Shown: positions 39,811-49,675 of the stretch, in pieces
Layout: each line of letters begins with the position of its first letter
Position numbering within the stretch: position 1 is the first letter of the stretch
DNA from: Exophiala sp. HKRS030
Lineage: Eukaryota > Ascomycota > Eurotiomycetes > Chaetothyriales > Herpotrichiellaceae
DNA: 64,000 nt
NCBI GenBank assembly: GCA_023897205.1
Contig: JAHWDD010000001.1
Span: 4,588,001 to 4,652,000 of the forward strand
Direction: 5' to 3'
Notes under the pieces: generated by a model
The model's database searches: none
Told to the model about the DNA's origin: nothing
The model's input: only the letters and a program-made list of their open reading frames with translations
Program-made: the position numbers and the translations under genes

Positions 39811-41253
39811 TCATTTCCCCATGTTCTGGTTGTTGACTTTCTTCTCACAACAAATCACAAAAGTGGTGGCACACCCGGCGGCGACAGCCTCGACGCGATA
39901 CTTGTCGCTGGCGAGAAGAGGCGAGGAGATCACGTTCCACCGTCCGGCGACGTCACCTTTGCCGTCCACCTCTTCGCCACAGTTCCCGTGTTCGCCCCAA
40001 CCCCAGGCGATGATTTCTTGGGTCGTCGTGATGGCGACACAATGCTCGCTGCCGGCGGCCAAGGCTTTGACTGGTGGTAAGTTGGTCGGGGCAAGTTGAC
40101 CCCGACGGTTTTTCCCGACACTCACGACCGTCGACGAAGACGACGACGAAATATGGATCGAACTCCAACCGGAAACCACCGTATCTTGTCGGGTTAGTTT
40201 GTGAGACAGTGCCTGCCCATGGACGTCGAAATTTTTTGTCTCGCCCCAGACCAGCAACCTTTTGCCGCGGGACAGGAACGCCGTGTGATCACGTCCCACG
40301 ACGACACCTTCTGGTTTGAAGGTCAACGAAGAATCTTGATCGATCCTGGTCGGCCTCCATAGAATTTTATCTTTTCGATGATTTTCCCCGAGTTGTCCCT
40401 TGCGGCAACTTCCCCAACCGAAACAACGGCCGTCCGATAGGACAAACACGACATGTGACATGGAAGCTGAAATCGTCGAGATGTGGGGTTTTGGTTTTGG
40501 TTTTGTTGTGGTTGTGGTTGTATCTACTGGTCCAGCGGCAACAACAACAGCAGCAGTAGCAGCAGCAGCAGCAGCAACTCCAATGGTGGTGTTGTCAACA
40601 TCATCACCATCATCATTCAAATCATCATCCACGTCAAAAACTTTGGTTGGTCTTTCGACTTGACAAACTTCTTGACCCAAACCTAATTCTCCTTTTGATC
40701 CGGTACCTCGAACGTAGACGATCTGTCGATTGACCACGAAGAATGAAGCTTCCCACGTGGCCGCGACGTCCGAGATGATTTTGGTCTCTTTGCTAGGTGT
40801 TCTGTGAGTAGTAGTACTCGTAGTGGTGGTAGTACTACTACTACCCAGGTCAAGAGAATCATCGATTCGATATTCTCGAAATATCGACTCCGAGCTTGTT
40901 TCGTCTTTTTCTTTTTCTTCTTCTTTTTTTTGGGATTTCCCGCCTCTATCGTTGCCGGCCAAAAAAACCCGACCGTCTTTGGTCAATAACAAAGTATGAT
41001 TACCACCTGCGACGATCTTTTTGACCCCTCCTCCTCCTCCTCCTCCTGATTTCAGTTTCGAGTTCGGATTCGAATCCTTGTCGTCTCCACCGTCGACAAT
41101 GTGGAACAAACATTTTTGTGCGTGTGACGAATCGTCATTGTGACCTATCCCAAGTTGTCCCGACCCGTTCGAACCCAAGGCGAACACGACCGGTGACGAT
41201 GACGAGGACGCCGTCAAAGTGGTCCTGGTGTCGTGGTGGTCGGTCTCTTCCAT
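39811..41253 (-). CDS. ats1: RCC1-repeat protein, probable Ats1/Kti13 homologue
   Basis: 480 residues, no intron, ATG at 41253; upstream codons read only the CA repeat. RCC1-type beta-propeller blades are visible: VVFALGSNGSGQLGIGH (N-terminus), KKIVAGGNHTLLLTKDGRVF, YVRGTGSKGELGLGQ, HVVFVLSDGRCFGWGSCRKGQLGE, VVVGRDHTAFLSRGKRLLVWGE, and LAAGSEHCVAITTTQEIIAWGWGEHGNCG. The first and last blades resemble yeast Ats1/Kti13, which partners Kti11 in diphthamide and Elongator-dependent tRNA modification; other RCC1 proteins remain possible. It is longer than yeast Ats1 (333) because of homopolymer-like inserts: Gly-7, Lys/Glu, Thr/Ser, an acidic stretch, Ala-Val and Thr/Lys-Pro. Confidence 0.8.
   Translation of the reverse strand: MEETDHHDTRTTLTASSSSSPVVFALGSNGSGQLGIGHNDDSSHAQKCLFHIVDGGDDKDSNPNSKLKSGGGGGGGVKKIVAGGNHTLLLTKDGRVFLAGNDRGGKSQKKEEEKEKDETSSESIFREYRIDDSLDLGSSSTTTTTSTTTHRTPSKETKIISDVAATWEASFFVVNRQIVYVRGTGSKGELGLGQEVCQVERPTKVFDVDDDLNDDGDDVDNTTIGVAAAAAATAAVVVAAGPVDTTTTTTKPKPKPHISTISASMSHVVFVLSDGRCFGWGSCRKGQLGENHRKDKILWRPTRIDQDSSLTFKPEGVVVGRDHTAFLSRGKRLLVWGETKNFDVHGQALSHKLTRQDTVVSGWSSIHISSSSSSTVVSVGKNRRGQLAPTNLPPVKALAAGSEHCVAITTTQEIIAWGWGEHGNCGEEVDGKGDVAGRWNVISSPLLASDKYRVEAVAAGCATTFVICCEKKVNNQNMGK
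40549..40576 (-). repeat. GCA/CAG trinucleotide tract in the RCC1-repeat gene
   Basis: Nearly perfect AGC repeats encode the Ala-rich insert between propeller blades; one of several coding microsatellites in this gene. Confidence 0.7.
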
Positions 41254-41280
41254 ACCGGGTGACTCGAAGACTCGGTCATC

Positions 41281-41302
41281 ACACACACACACACACACAC
41301 AC
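41281..41302. repeat. (AC)11 microsatellite
   Basis: Eleven uninterrupted AC units, 28 bases upstream of the ATG of the RCC1-repeat gene, that is, within its leader or core promoter. Confidence 0.95.
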
Positions 41303-41343
41303 AACGTCGACGGACGATGCGACGTTTGGGGATGTAATTTGAA

Positions 41344-41369
41344 CCACCACCTAGTAGTGTAGGTGGTGG
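41344..41369. repeat. Perfect 10-base inverted repeat with 6-base loop
   Basis: CCACCACCTA (41344–41353) and TAGGTGGTGG (41360–41369) are exact reverse complements around GTAGTG. It can form a stable hairpin in DNA or RNA. It lies about 90 bases upstream of the RCC1-repeat gene start. Confidence 0.85.
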
Positions 41370-41833
41370 CTCGACCTCACCTGGATGGATGGCCCTCGAC
41401 TTGAGAAAAACCGACTTGACGTCTTACGACACCATGTCCGCGAGGCCACGGTTGTTTTCGAAAATCCAATCCGTCATCTACACCAGGTAGACATCACAAG
41501 AACAGTTCGACGTCGACAGTGTCTTGATTGTCTTGGCACTTTACCCGGACAATACTCTACTCCGCAACTCAGTAACCCTCGGGCGCCAAGTTGCCGCTAT
41601 TGTCGCGTAGAAACCCCTCTTCGAGGACAACTCTTCAATGACAAGTCTTCATTATTCTCATCATTCAATCATGTATACATGCTACATATCGTGTCGAAAT
41701 CTTACCGAGTTTCTATCTTTTTTTTGGGCAGGTCTATCAGCACAACCGCTGTCTGACAATCCAGTAAGGCTACAACCAAATTTTATCCAAGACGATTCAG
41801 ATGTCCGCCCGTCCTTCCACTTCAGCACTCGCT

Positions 41834-44444
41834 TCATAGACCTCTCCACCATTTCGTTTGATCAACCTTGAACTGTCCTTTCAGGGGAGTAGAAGCACTG
41901 GAATCGCCCACCAGGACATCGTACACATCCTTTTCCATAATCCAAGAATCTCGTCCTTCATCCCAGAAACTTGCAGCATATTTCTTGGAGAATGAGATCT
42001 TGACCTTTTCCGTAGCTCCGGCCTTGAAAAACACCTTTGTGAAGCCCTTGAGTTCCTTTGGAGGGCGGTTAATGCTTGGATTTTGTTGCGAGACGTAAGC
42101 CTGAACAACCTGCGCGCCGTCAACCTTTCCAGTATTGGTCACCGTGGCCGTGACCACGATATTAGCTTCGTCATCGTCGACGGAAAGGTCTTTGATATCG
42201 AATGTGGTGTAACTGAGGCCATGTCCAAAGGGGAATGCAACCTCTTTCTGGGTCTTTTCGTAGAATCGGTAGCCGATGTAAACATCTTCACCATAGATGG
42301 CCCTCTGTCGCTCAGACTTGTAGTTCAAGAATGCCGGGTTGTCTTCGTTCCTGATCGGGAAACTTAGAGGCAACTTACCACTGGGGTTGGTGTTGCCAAA
42401 GACGACATCTGCAATTGCATTTCCGGTCTCATTACCACCGTACCAAGCTTGAAGCACTGCAGGTGCATCTTTCAGCCATGGCATGGCGACAGGGGTTCCT
42501 GACTGAATCACGACGGCTGTATTTGGGTTGACGGCAAGGACGGCCTTGATGAGATCGTCGCTACCCGGGGGCAGATCCATGTGTTCCCGATCGTATCCTT
42601 CCGACTCCCAGTCTTTGTTGAGACCAGCGCAAAGAACGACCTGGTCTGCCTGTTGGGCGAGTCTTACGGCTCTCTCGATTTCGGTCTCGACCTCGACTTT
42701 ACGCTCAAGTCCAACTCTCAAACCTCCAGCACCAAAGCCAGTAGCTCCTTTGGTATGAAACGTCATGGTAGGGTATGTGCCGAATTCAACGCGGACGTTG
42801 TATGTTTCCCCTTGGTTCATTTTCAGTGTACCGATCTCCTCTGCTGTTCCAGCGCCGAAGAAGGAGTTTCCTGGTCTTTGTTTGGTCTCGTTGTCCACCA
42901 CGCAGTTCCCGTTGACGTAGATCTTGCCGGTTCCAGCGACCGCCAGACTAAGTTCATAGTCGGAGGTTTCTGAAGGAGTAAAGGTGCCGTCCAGTGAGAC
43001 CCAGTAAAGGGTAGACTTGACCGCAGGGTTCTTGTAGTCCATGAGTAAGATATCGGAGTTGGCGACGTGTATCTCATCAACGGCTTTACGGTCCTTGACA
43101 GAAGGTGGGTCCAGGAATACTTTCATGGTCAATCCGGCTTTGTCCCCTTTTGTTTTGGTGGAACGAGTCATGAGCGGGAGAGATTTCCAGCCTGGTGCTC
43201 CCAAAGCGTACTTGGTGTCTGATGCTTGAGCTTGGAGTCCATCAAGTGGGCTCACCGCGTAGTATGGTAGAAGCGAAGCTGAGCCGCCACCACAGTAAGC
43301 GGCATACGCAGCGTTTGGTCCGATAATTGCTGTGGTCTTCTTCTTGTCAAAGGGCAGAAGACTGCGTTCGTTCTTCATGAGGACAATGCCATTAGAAGAG
43401 ATTTTCCGAAGCAGTGCAGAAGTCTCGGGTGTGTCGACAGTTTTCTCAGGGGCGTTTTCTGGCAAACCAAGTGACTGAGCCCTCTTGACGAGCTTGAGCA
43501 CCTCACGTACTCTCTGGTCGATATCGTACTCCTGAAGCTTGCCACAACCAATTGCTTGGTTAACAAGTTGTCCACGGATGTATGTAGGACCTGGCATTTC
43601 GAGGTCTAGGCCCGCCAAAATGGACTCTGTCGTCGAGTATGTGCCGAACCTGAAGTAAGATTAGTCCCTGGCCGAAGGAGAGCTCTGCTTTCGCACTTAC
43701 CAATCACTCATGACCAAGCCATCAAATCCCCATTCGCGTCTTAGAATGTCTTGAATGAGTCGAGGATTTTCGCTGACATGAACACCATTTACTCGATTGT
43801 ACGCAGTCATGTAACAATCTGGCGATGAGTCTCGCTGTGCAATCATGAAGGGCATCAGATAAATTTCCCGAAGAGCTCGTTCTGTCAGAATGCTGTCCAC
43901 GGCTTGTCTCTGGTCTTCTTGGTCGTTGCAAACGTAGTGCTTGATCGTGGCGGCGACCCCTGTTGATTGGATACCATTGATCGTAGCCGCACTCATGGCA
44001 CCTGCAAGGTATGGATCCTCGCTGAAGCTTTCGAACCCTCGGCCACCAAGAGGAGACCTCTGCATATTGGTGGTTGGTCCGAGGATGACAGCAGCGCCCT
44101 TGGCAATGGCTTCGTGACCTTGCAATCTGCCTCCATTCTTGATGAGATCTGTGTCCCATGTTGCGGCAAGACCGGTTCCTGAGCAAGATAAGTCATTCGT
44201 CACCAACGGTAGAAGGGGTCAACTCACCACAAGGAAGACACGCGGCAGGAACTCCGTTGAAAAAGCGAGTGCCTCGGACACCATTGGGTCCGTCAGACAA
44301 TCGTACCGAGGGAACACCTAGTCTGTGAACAGGGGCAGTGTGCCAAAAGTCAATGCCGGACAAGAGGGCAACTTTTTCGCTGATGGAGAGTTGGGAGAGA
44401 ACATCTTCGACGTCGATAGTTGTCTTGAGAGGCATGGAACCCAT
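41834..44444 (-). CDS. Beta-glucosidase, glycoside hydrolase family 3 with PA14 insert, intracellular
   Basis: Exons are 44444–44228, 44178–43701 and 43649–41834, giving 836 residues. Retaining beta-glycosidase. The GH3 N-domain has [51 protein letters not shown] and the nucleophile Asp-231 in GLVMSDWFGTYS, the latter formed across intron 2. The GH3 C-domain has [15 protein letters not shown]14-type insert lies at about 400–550 ([28 protein letters not shown]). WESEGYDRE holds the likely acid/base Glu. A fibronectin-III-like domain ends the protein. No signal peptide is seen, so it should act on imported beta-glucosides such as cellobiose. Confidence 0.93.
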
Positions 44445-45846
44445 GATGAGCAAGACTTCTTCCTCGAGATAACAATGTTCCAAAAAGAGCAAAGGACGGG
44501 ATTGAGAGAAGGAAAGGAAATAGACTGAAATATCCTGTAATACTAAGCGTCTGAGATAAAAGGGAGAATTTGTGTGTTAGATGGCCGTCCGATTTACCGG
44601 TGCCGAAAGAACGAATATTGATAGAATCAATGGATAAACATCGGTTGATTATGAGTAGAAAGAATGGATATCCCATCAGATGGATGGAGTAATAGTTCGA
44701 TGGCAAGTGCTTGTTCCCTGCCACGGGTGGAAAGAAGTGGTCCATGTCATCCCCACTATGGGGAAGGAGGCAGTCATCCCCAGCAAGAGTGTCATGGTCT
44801 GTGATGTTCCCAGAGACATACAGCACCGCAAAGTGGCACAATTGGTAGTCATGGAACATCACAGGGCGTATTCCTGCCATCTCGATTTCGTGGGTGTCAG
44901 TATTAATGAGAGTCCATGCTGCTGCTGCTGCTGCTGCTACTGGTGTCAAGATGCTCTCAATCCGAGTCTTCCTTCGTGGGCCGCGGAGTACCGGGTCGAA
45001 TGAGCGGTGGGTGAGAAAGAGGATGTCAAAAAGCGGTGCGGGCATGTCAGTCGAAGGGACAAGGGCGGACAAGGCCCGATCAATCACATTGTACTCGTAC
45101 TCGGACTCGGCACATCTTGTGATTTTATGGAGAACAGAGTCTTTTCCATGCTGTGAGGCGCCGTGTCTGAAGGAGGATGGACAATGGACACTTATAATTA
45201 CTGAACCAACCCAAAAGGTACATACAGGCTAAACTTCGGCACACTAAGCGTCTAGTGGTTGTTTTAGTGACTCTTTGTCTACTGCTTGGCCCTTTCTACC
45301 TGACCACAACTCGTTACTTGTACAGTCAAAAGGTAATGCATATCTCTGACCGAGTTCCGAGCATTGTAGCCTACTCGCATATCGTCTGTGGGCATCAAGC
45401 CGGGCCGTAGAAACGACGGGAGTCGGGATGATACATGTCTCGGACTGTACCGCTTATACCGTCCCTGCTTTTTCTCATGCGAACTCATCATACGTTTTGT
45501 CTTTGGGGGCCTCAAAGCAAATAACTGCCTCGGTCGTCAGATGTCGTTGTTGCAACATTCATCGAATCATGGGTCAAGTTGCCATGGTTGATGCTGATGG
45601 TCTTTGTTTGTACACGGGAATGAATACTTGGTCTGTATTTTTTCTCTAACAAAATATACCTTTTGTATGTCTTCATATTTGCCCCCTCGACTACTAGAGC
45701 TGATTACCATGTACCGGTTCATGCATGACACCAAGTCCAATGCTGCACTTACGATCAAGGACACTCCCATTCATTGTTCAAGTTAGTCTTTCTTTTTCCC
45801 AGCTCAGCTCGATTTTCCAGCGGCTCAAGTCAATCAATCAATCAAG
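44445..45846. other. Long intergenic region, GH3 promoter and YIP1 3' end
   Basis: 1.4 kb. A minus-strand frame at 45087–44350 (245 codons) includes the GCT repeat, has mixed hydrophobic composition and no motif, and overlaps the GH3 start; I judge it non-coding. A (GCT)7 tract lies at 44918–44938. The length suits a regulated promoter for a carbon-catabolic enzyme. Confidence 0.45.
44918..44938. repeat. (GCT)7 microsatellite
   Basis: Seven perfect GCT units in the GH3 upstream region. Confidence 0.9.
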
Positions 45847-46901
45847 TCACATGACCTTCCCCTGGAGCATTCCACTCCCTCTACTTGAGAAGATGCCCAT
45901 GATCCCGAATCCCAGATAGAAAAGTGCAAGAGGGTACGCAACGAGTCCACGCATCCCATTCATCCTTCCCACACTCACAAACATACCGGAACTGCTGAAA
46001 GTGCACCATCCCACCGCGGCCGCCGTCAGCACGTATCCCAACCCGGTGTCCATGGGCAAAAGGACACCAAACGAGGCCGTGAACACCAAGGGCAAAAAAC
46101 AATACCCCAAGACACTCGCGCTCCGAGAATACGTCAGGGTGCTTGAGAAATGTCCGCCGCCGTGTCCCGACGACGAGGAACTGGCGTGGTCCCTCTGTCC
46201 TTGTGCCATCTGGTCTACCTCGCCCGGTTCGACGGGAGGGGTCATGAGCGCAAACATCCAGTGCAGGGCCATCGATCCGAACAGGGCGATGCCGTAGATG
46301 TACCCGTAAAAGAACTTGCCCGAGAGCGCGAGGAACGTGCCGTAGAGGACCAGGAACAGCAACCCGCCGTAAAGATCGCTGTCGTCCATGATATGAGGGG
46401 ATGGTCGTGTCCACGGGTTGAGTACCGTCAGAGTCTATGATCGTCATTGTTAGTTACTCCTCCTGACCAAAGAAAAAGTCGAAACCACACCGGTGCACAT
46501 ATGTATGTACACGCGTGTACATGTGTGTTTGTGTTCTAGTGTCAAAAAAAACTAACCTTTGTTTTGATGTGTCCAAAGTTGACGCCTAGCTCTTCCATGA
46601 GGCCCGGTTCTCCCTCGTAGCCTTCCGTGCCGAACGCGGCGAGCCAGCCTGTCCGCAGTCCTCCAGAGTCTCCCATGCGCCCACTGACACCCTGGATGCC
46701 CGGTCCACCACCGAATCCTCCCGAAGAACCTGCGCCATAGCCCGGGTACGAAGGTGCCGGATTGCTCGCGCCGTAGCCGCCGTAGGACGCCTGTGAAGGC
46801 GTGGTATGCCCGGAGACGTTCGAGTAAGACGACGGGAAGAATTGAAGGTTGTTCGACGCGGCGCCAGGTGCCTGGCCGTATGTGGGCTGATAGTAGGACA
46901 T
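45847..46901 (-). CDS. yip1: Yip1 family Golgi/ER membrane protein
   Basis: Exons are 46901–46557 and 46434–45847, with a 122-base intron, giving 310 residues. Integral membrane factor that works with Ypt/Rab GTPases in ER-to-Golgi vesicle formation. The N-terminal cytosolic part is rich in Gly, Ser, Tyr and Pro (YGGYGAS, GYGAGSSGGFGGG). The Yip1 signature ELGVNFGHIKTK | TLTVLNPW is created across the intron, followed by MDDSDLYGG. Five hydrophobic segments follow (about residues 140–160, 165–190, 220–245, 250–270 and 280–305). A Ser/Gly/His loop SSSSSGHGGG sits between segments 2 and 3. Length is larger than yeast Yip1 (248) because of the N-terminus. Confidence 0.93.
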
Positions 46902-47348
46902 GATTTTCAAGAGGAGGAGGAGGTGGTGGTGGAGGTTTGGCCGCCGCCTGGCCTTCTAGGAACCGGGGGTTTTTTTGCGCGCAGACGTGACGAATCGTTT
47001 TCCAGACACAATTACAGACTCAAAGAGAGGGGCAAATCGAGCAAAGTCGAGATCGAGACACGACACATACGGCTTGGTGGATTGTGGCGACAGGTTGTCT
47101 GTTCAGTTGTGAGGGCGTTGCTGCTGCTGCTGATGATGTGTCCGGAGTTCAAGTCATTTTGTATTATTCTCCAAACCGATGTGCGGAGTCCTCGTCATAT
47201 TAATTCTTTTGAATTGGTTCATTCACCTTCATGCCAGATGGCCTCTCTACATACATGTACGTTTACACTCTCTGCACTTTTCAACATGATATGACATTCT
47301 TTTTGACCACGTTGCTGTTAAATATGTACAAGTTCTTCTATCGCATTA
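46902..47348. other. Intergenic, YIP1 promoter and SAM50 3' end
   Basis: 447 bases. GGA/GGT repeats (about 46911–46935) directly precede the YIP1 start, and a CTG run lies near 47116. No gene is recognised. Confidence 0.4.
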
Positions 47349-48945
47349 CTACAAGAGGTTGATTCCAACCCCGAAGGAAATACCCTTTCTGGCTTCCTCA
47401 TTTTTCCGGACTGCGATGGGCAGAGAGAAGTTTAACTCGAATCGAGCCACTGGATGAGCATAAACAAGTCCAAACCCAGCAGACATTGTCGGAAGTCCGT
47501 TGCCCAAGTCGGCGATGGCATTGGTCAAGCTTGAGTTGACTTGTTCCTTGCTCATGGGGCCTTCTGTTTCAGGATTCCGTAGTGCCAACAGTCTGCCTCC
47601 ATTGACGAAGGCCTGAAATCGAAGCGGCTTGTCTTTGCCCACCTTTGGGAGAGGTAGGAACAGATTCGCACTTCCCGCTGCATACAGATCACCTCCGACA
47701 GCATCCGGTCCATCGTGGGGCCCAAGACCAGATAGACGAAACCCTCGAACGTCTGTTGGCCCACCAAGCTGGAATCTGTCGTTGATTCGCGACATTTCGG
47801 GGTTAGGGTTTGCTCCGAGACTGAGAGGATAGAGCAGACCAGCTCGGAGTCCGGTCGTGAAGCTTACACCACTGTCGCCTTTGATTCCAGGTATTGGTAT
47901 AGGGAGTGCAGTCTGACTTTCGACCTCGGTTTTCAGGAATGACACGTCTCCTCGAAGCGGTCCCCAGCCGGCCAACTCAACGAGTGACTTTGCGTAGTAT
48001 CCGCGAGATGGTAGCATAGGATTGTCTCTTTTATCAGTTGTCCTCATAAGAGATATACTGCTCTTGAAGGAATCTCCAGCTTCATTCTTGACTGTGGGCG
48101 AAGCATTTTGTGCCAGTCCTGTTACCTGCCGCCAAACACCATTGTATCCCACTTCGTTCATAGTTCCTGCGTTCGACAGCCATCGTAATTTCGCCCATCC
48201 TCCTTTCAAAACTTCTTCATGGCTGGCAAAGGGCTTTTGCGTTGCGCTTTGAACGCCTCCGAGTTGGAAGCGGAAGTCAGGGTTACTGAGAACAGGTGTG
48301 TCGAATGTAGCTTGATAGGATGACCTCGTTCGCGTCCCTATTGAGGCATTCAGATCTAGTGTTTCCGCACCACCCAGTATGTTGCGCCATTCCACGTTGG
48401 CGTAGGCGGAGCCTTCGGCATTTCCCAGATCCGTTCCAGTCTTTGCGAGTATCCGGCTCTTTTCTTTCACAGAGTAGTATACCGCGACATCGGTCGGAGT
48501 CGTGGCGGGGTCGGTCTGAGGTGGTTTGTCAATGAAGACGGAGCATTCCTTGTAGATTCCTAAACATCTCGGTCAGCGTGTGGAAGAGCCAGCTGGCCCA
48601 GGCGCACATACCAAATTTGTTGAGCTTGTCAGCAGTCTTTGCGACTTCATGGATCAGTTCGGATTGTGTGTATGGTCGGTCGCGGTTAGCACTCAGTAGC
48701 GGCTTCACAACACCCTTCAAGAAACCATGGCGCGTGTTTGGAGCTCCAAGGACAGTGACAGAGGAGACAGTGGTAGGTAAAGTCGAGTTCTGGTCTATCA
48801 GGTCGGCGAGTCTCTGCTGGCTAAGCTGAAACGTAGCATGTATTCGTTCGTTGATTGCCTTTTGGCGTTGTTCCAACTCCGTAGGATCTGCTTGCTTGAG
48901 CAAGTCAAAGATATTGTCCTCGCCAGCCGAGTCTGAGGTGGCCAT
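47349..48945 (-). CDS. sam50: Mitochondrial outer-membrane beta-barrel assembly protein Sam50/Tob55
   Basis: Exons are 48945–48612 and 48559–47349, with a 52-base intron (GTATGT…TTTAG), giving 514 residues, typical for fungi. Core pore of the SAM complex, inserting beta-barrels such as Tom40 and porin; homologous to bacterial BamA. The N-terminal domain (about 30–150) has the single POTRA-like part, with SVTVLGAPNTRHGFLKGVVKPLL and NKFGIYKECSVFID across the intron. The C-terminal barrel (about 160–514, surface-antigen family) includes GYNGVWRQVTGL, RDNPMLPSRGYY, the conserved RFQLGGPTDVRGFR (the signature loop) and the last strand FELNFSLPIAVRKNE..RKGISFGVGINLL. Confidence 0.94.
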
Positions 48946-49675
48946 TGAGGCCAAAGTTCTCCGTACTTGCAACCAGTCAACCGGAGTGAGCTGTACAAGG
49001 TCTGAGTGTTACTGAGAGTGAAGCTCAAATTGGAGAAGTTCTTTCTACGATGCAGTGAAGCATTGCCCGGAATTCTCCAAGCTGTGGTTTGGATCTGGTT
49101 GCGCTCGAGCCCGTTTAAGGAAAGTGGATGGCGCCGCCATTGACTCGCCCCTCGACGTGCACGAGTCGTGTGAGCAGCTGCAGTGTAAACGCTACAAAAG
49201 CGGCGTAGTCGAAACGACTGTTTTGTCTTGTCCTCGAGTGGTCTTATTCCATTCAACTCTTCTTCATGGTGATACATCGTTTAATACCCCGTAACCATGA
49301 CAATCGCGTCTTCACCTCCTTCACTAGATAGCAGCCCAAGAAAAGCAACAAAAATTTCCGGGAGAGACAAAAAGTTTGGAGAGTCGAAGCCCCGACCAGC
49401 TTCTCTTTTACTTATTCCGACTATGATCACTGCCATCCCCTCATACCTTGGTCAAGGGATGTTTATCCAGTGATCATGGAAACCAGCTGACTCCCAGTTT
49501 AATCTACTAAGCTGGTTTCCAAGAATAAGCCCCCCTCCGAACCATTGGGCCAAAGTGGCGGTTCGACGTGGTGAGTCTTACTAGTGGCCATCAAGGCGTA
49601 CTTTGTTGAGGAAAAGTTCACTGGAATAAATATATATACCCTGGAAATAAATGTAGTGAATCTTTGAATGGATTG
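48946..49675. other. Intergenic, SAM50 promoter and regulator 3' end
   Basis: 730 bases. It separates the housekeeping block from the catabolic cluster. Small inverted repeat-like motifs (AACCAGCTGACTCCCAGTTTAA near 49482 and CTAAGCTGGTTTCC near 49507) share AAACCAGCT/AGCTGGTTT in opposite orientation. No gene is seen. Confidence 0.45.

Larger units (their letters stand above)
41254..41833. other. Intergenic, RCC1 gene promoter and GH3 3' end
   Basis: 580 bases. It has an AC microsatellite (41281–41302) and a perfect inverted repeat (41344–41369) within 120 bases of the RCC1-repeat gene start. The rest shows no gene. Confidence 0.5.

Noticed and set aside
44350..45087. 245-codon minus-strand frame upstream of the beta-glucosidase
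   Set aside because: Carries the GCT repeat, overlaps the beta-glucosidase start in another frame, no recognisable domain or upstream exon.
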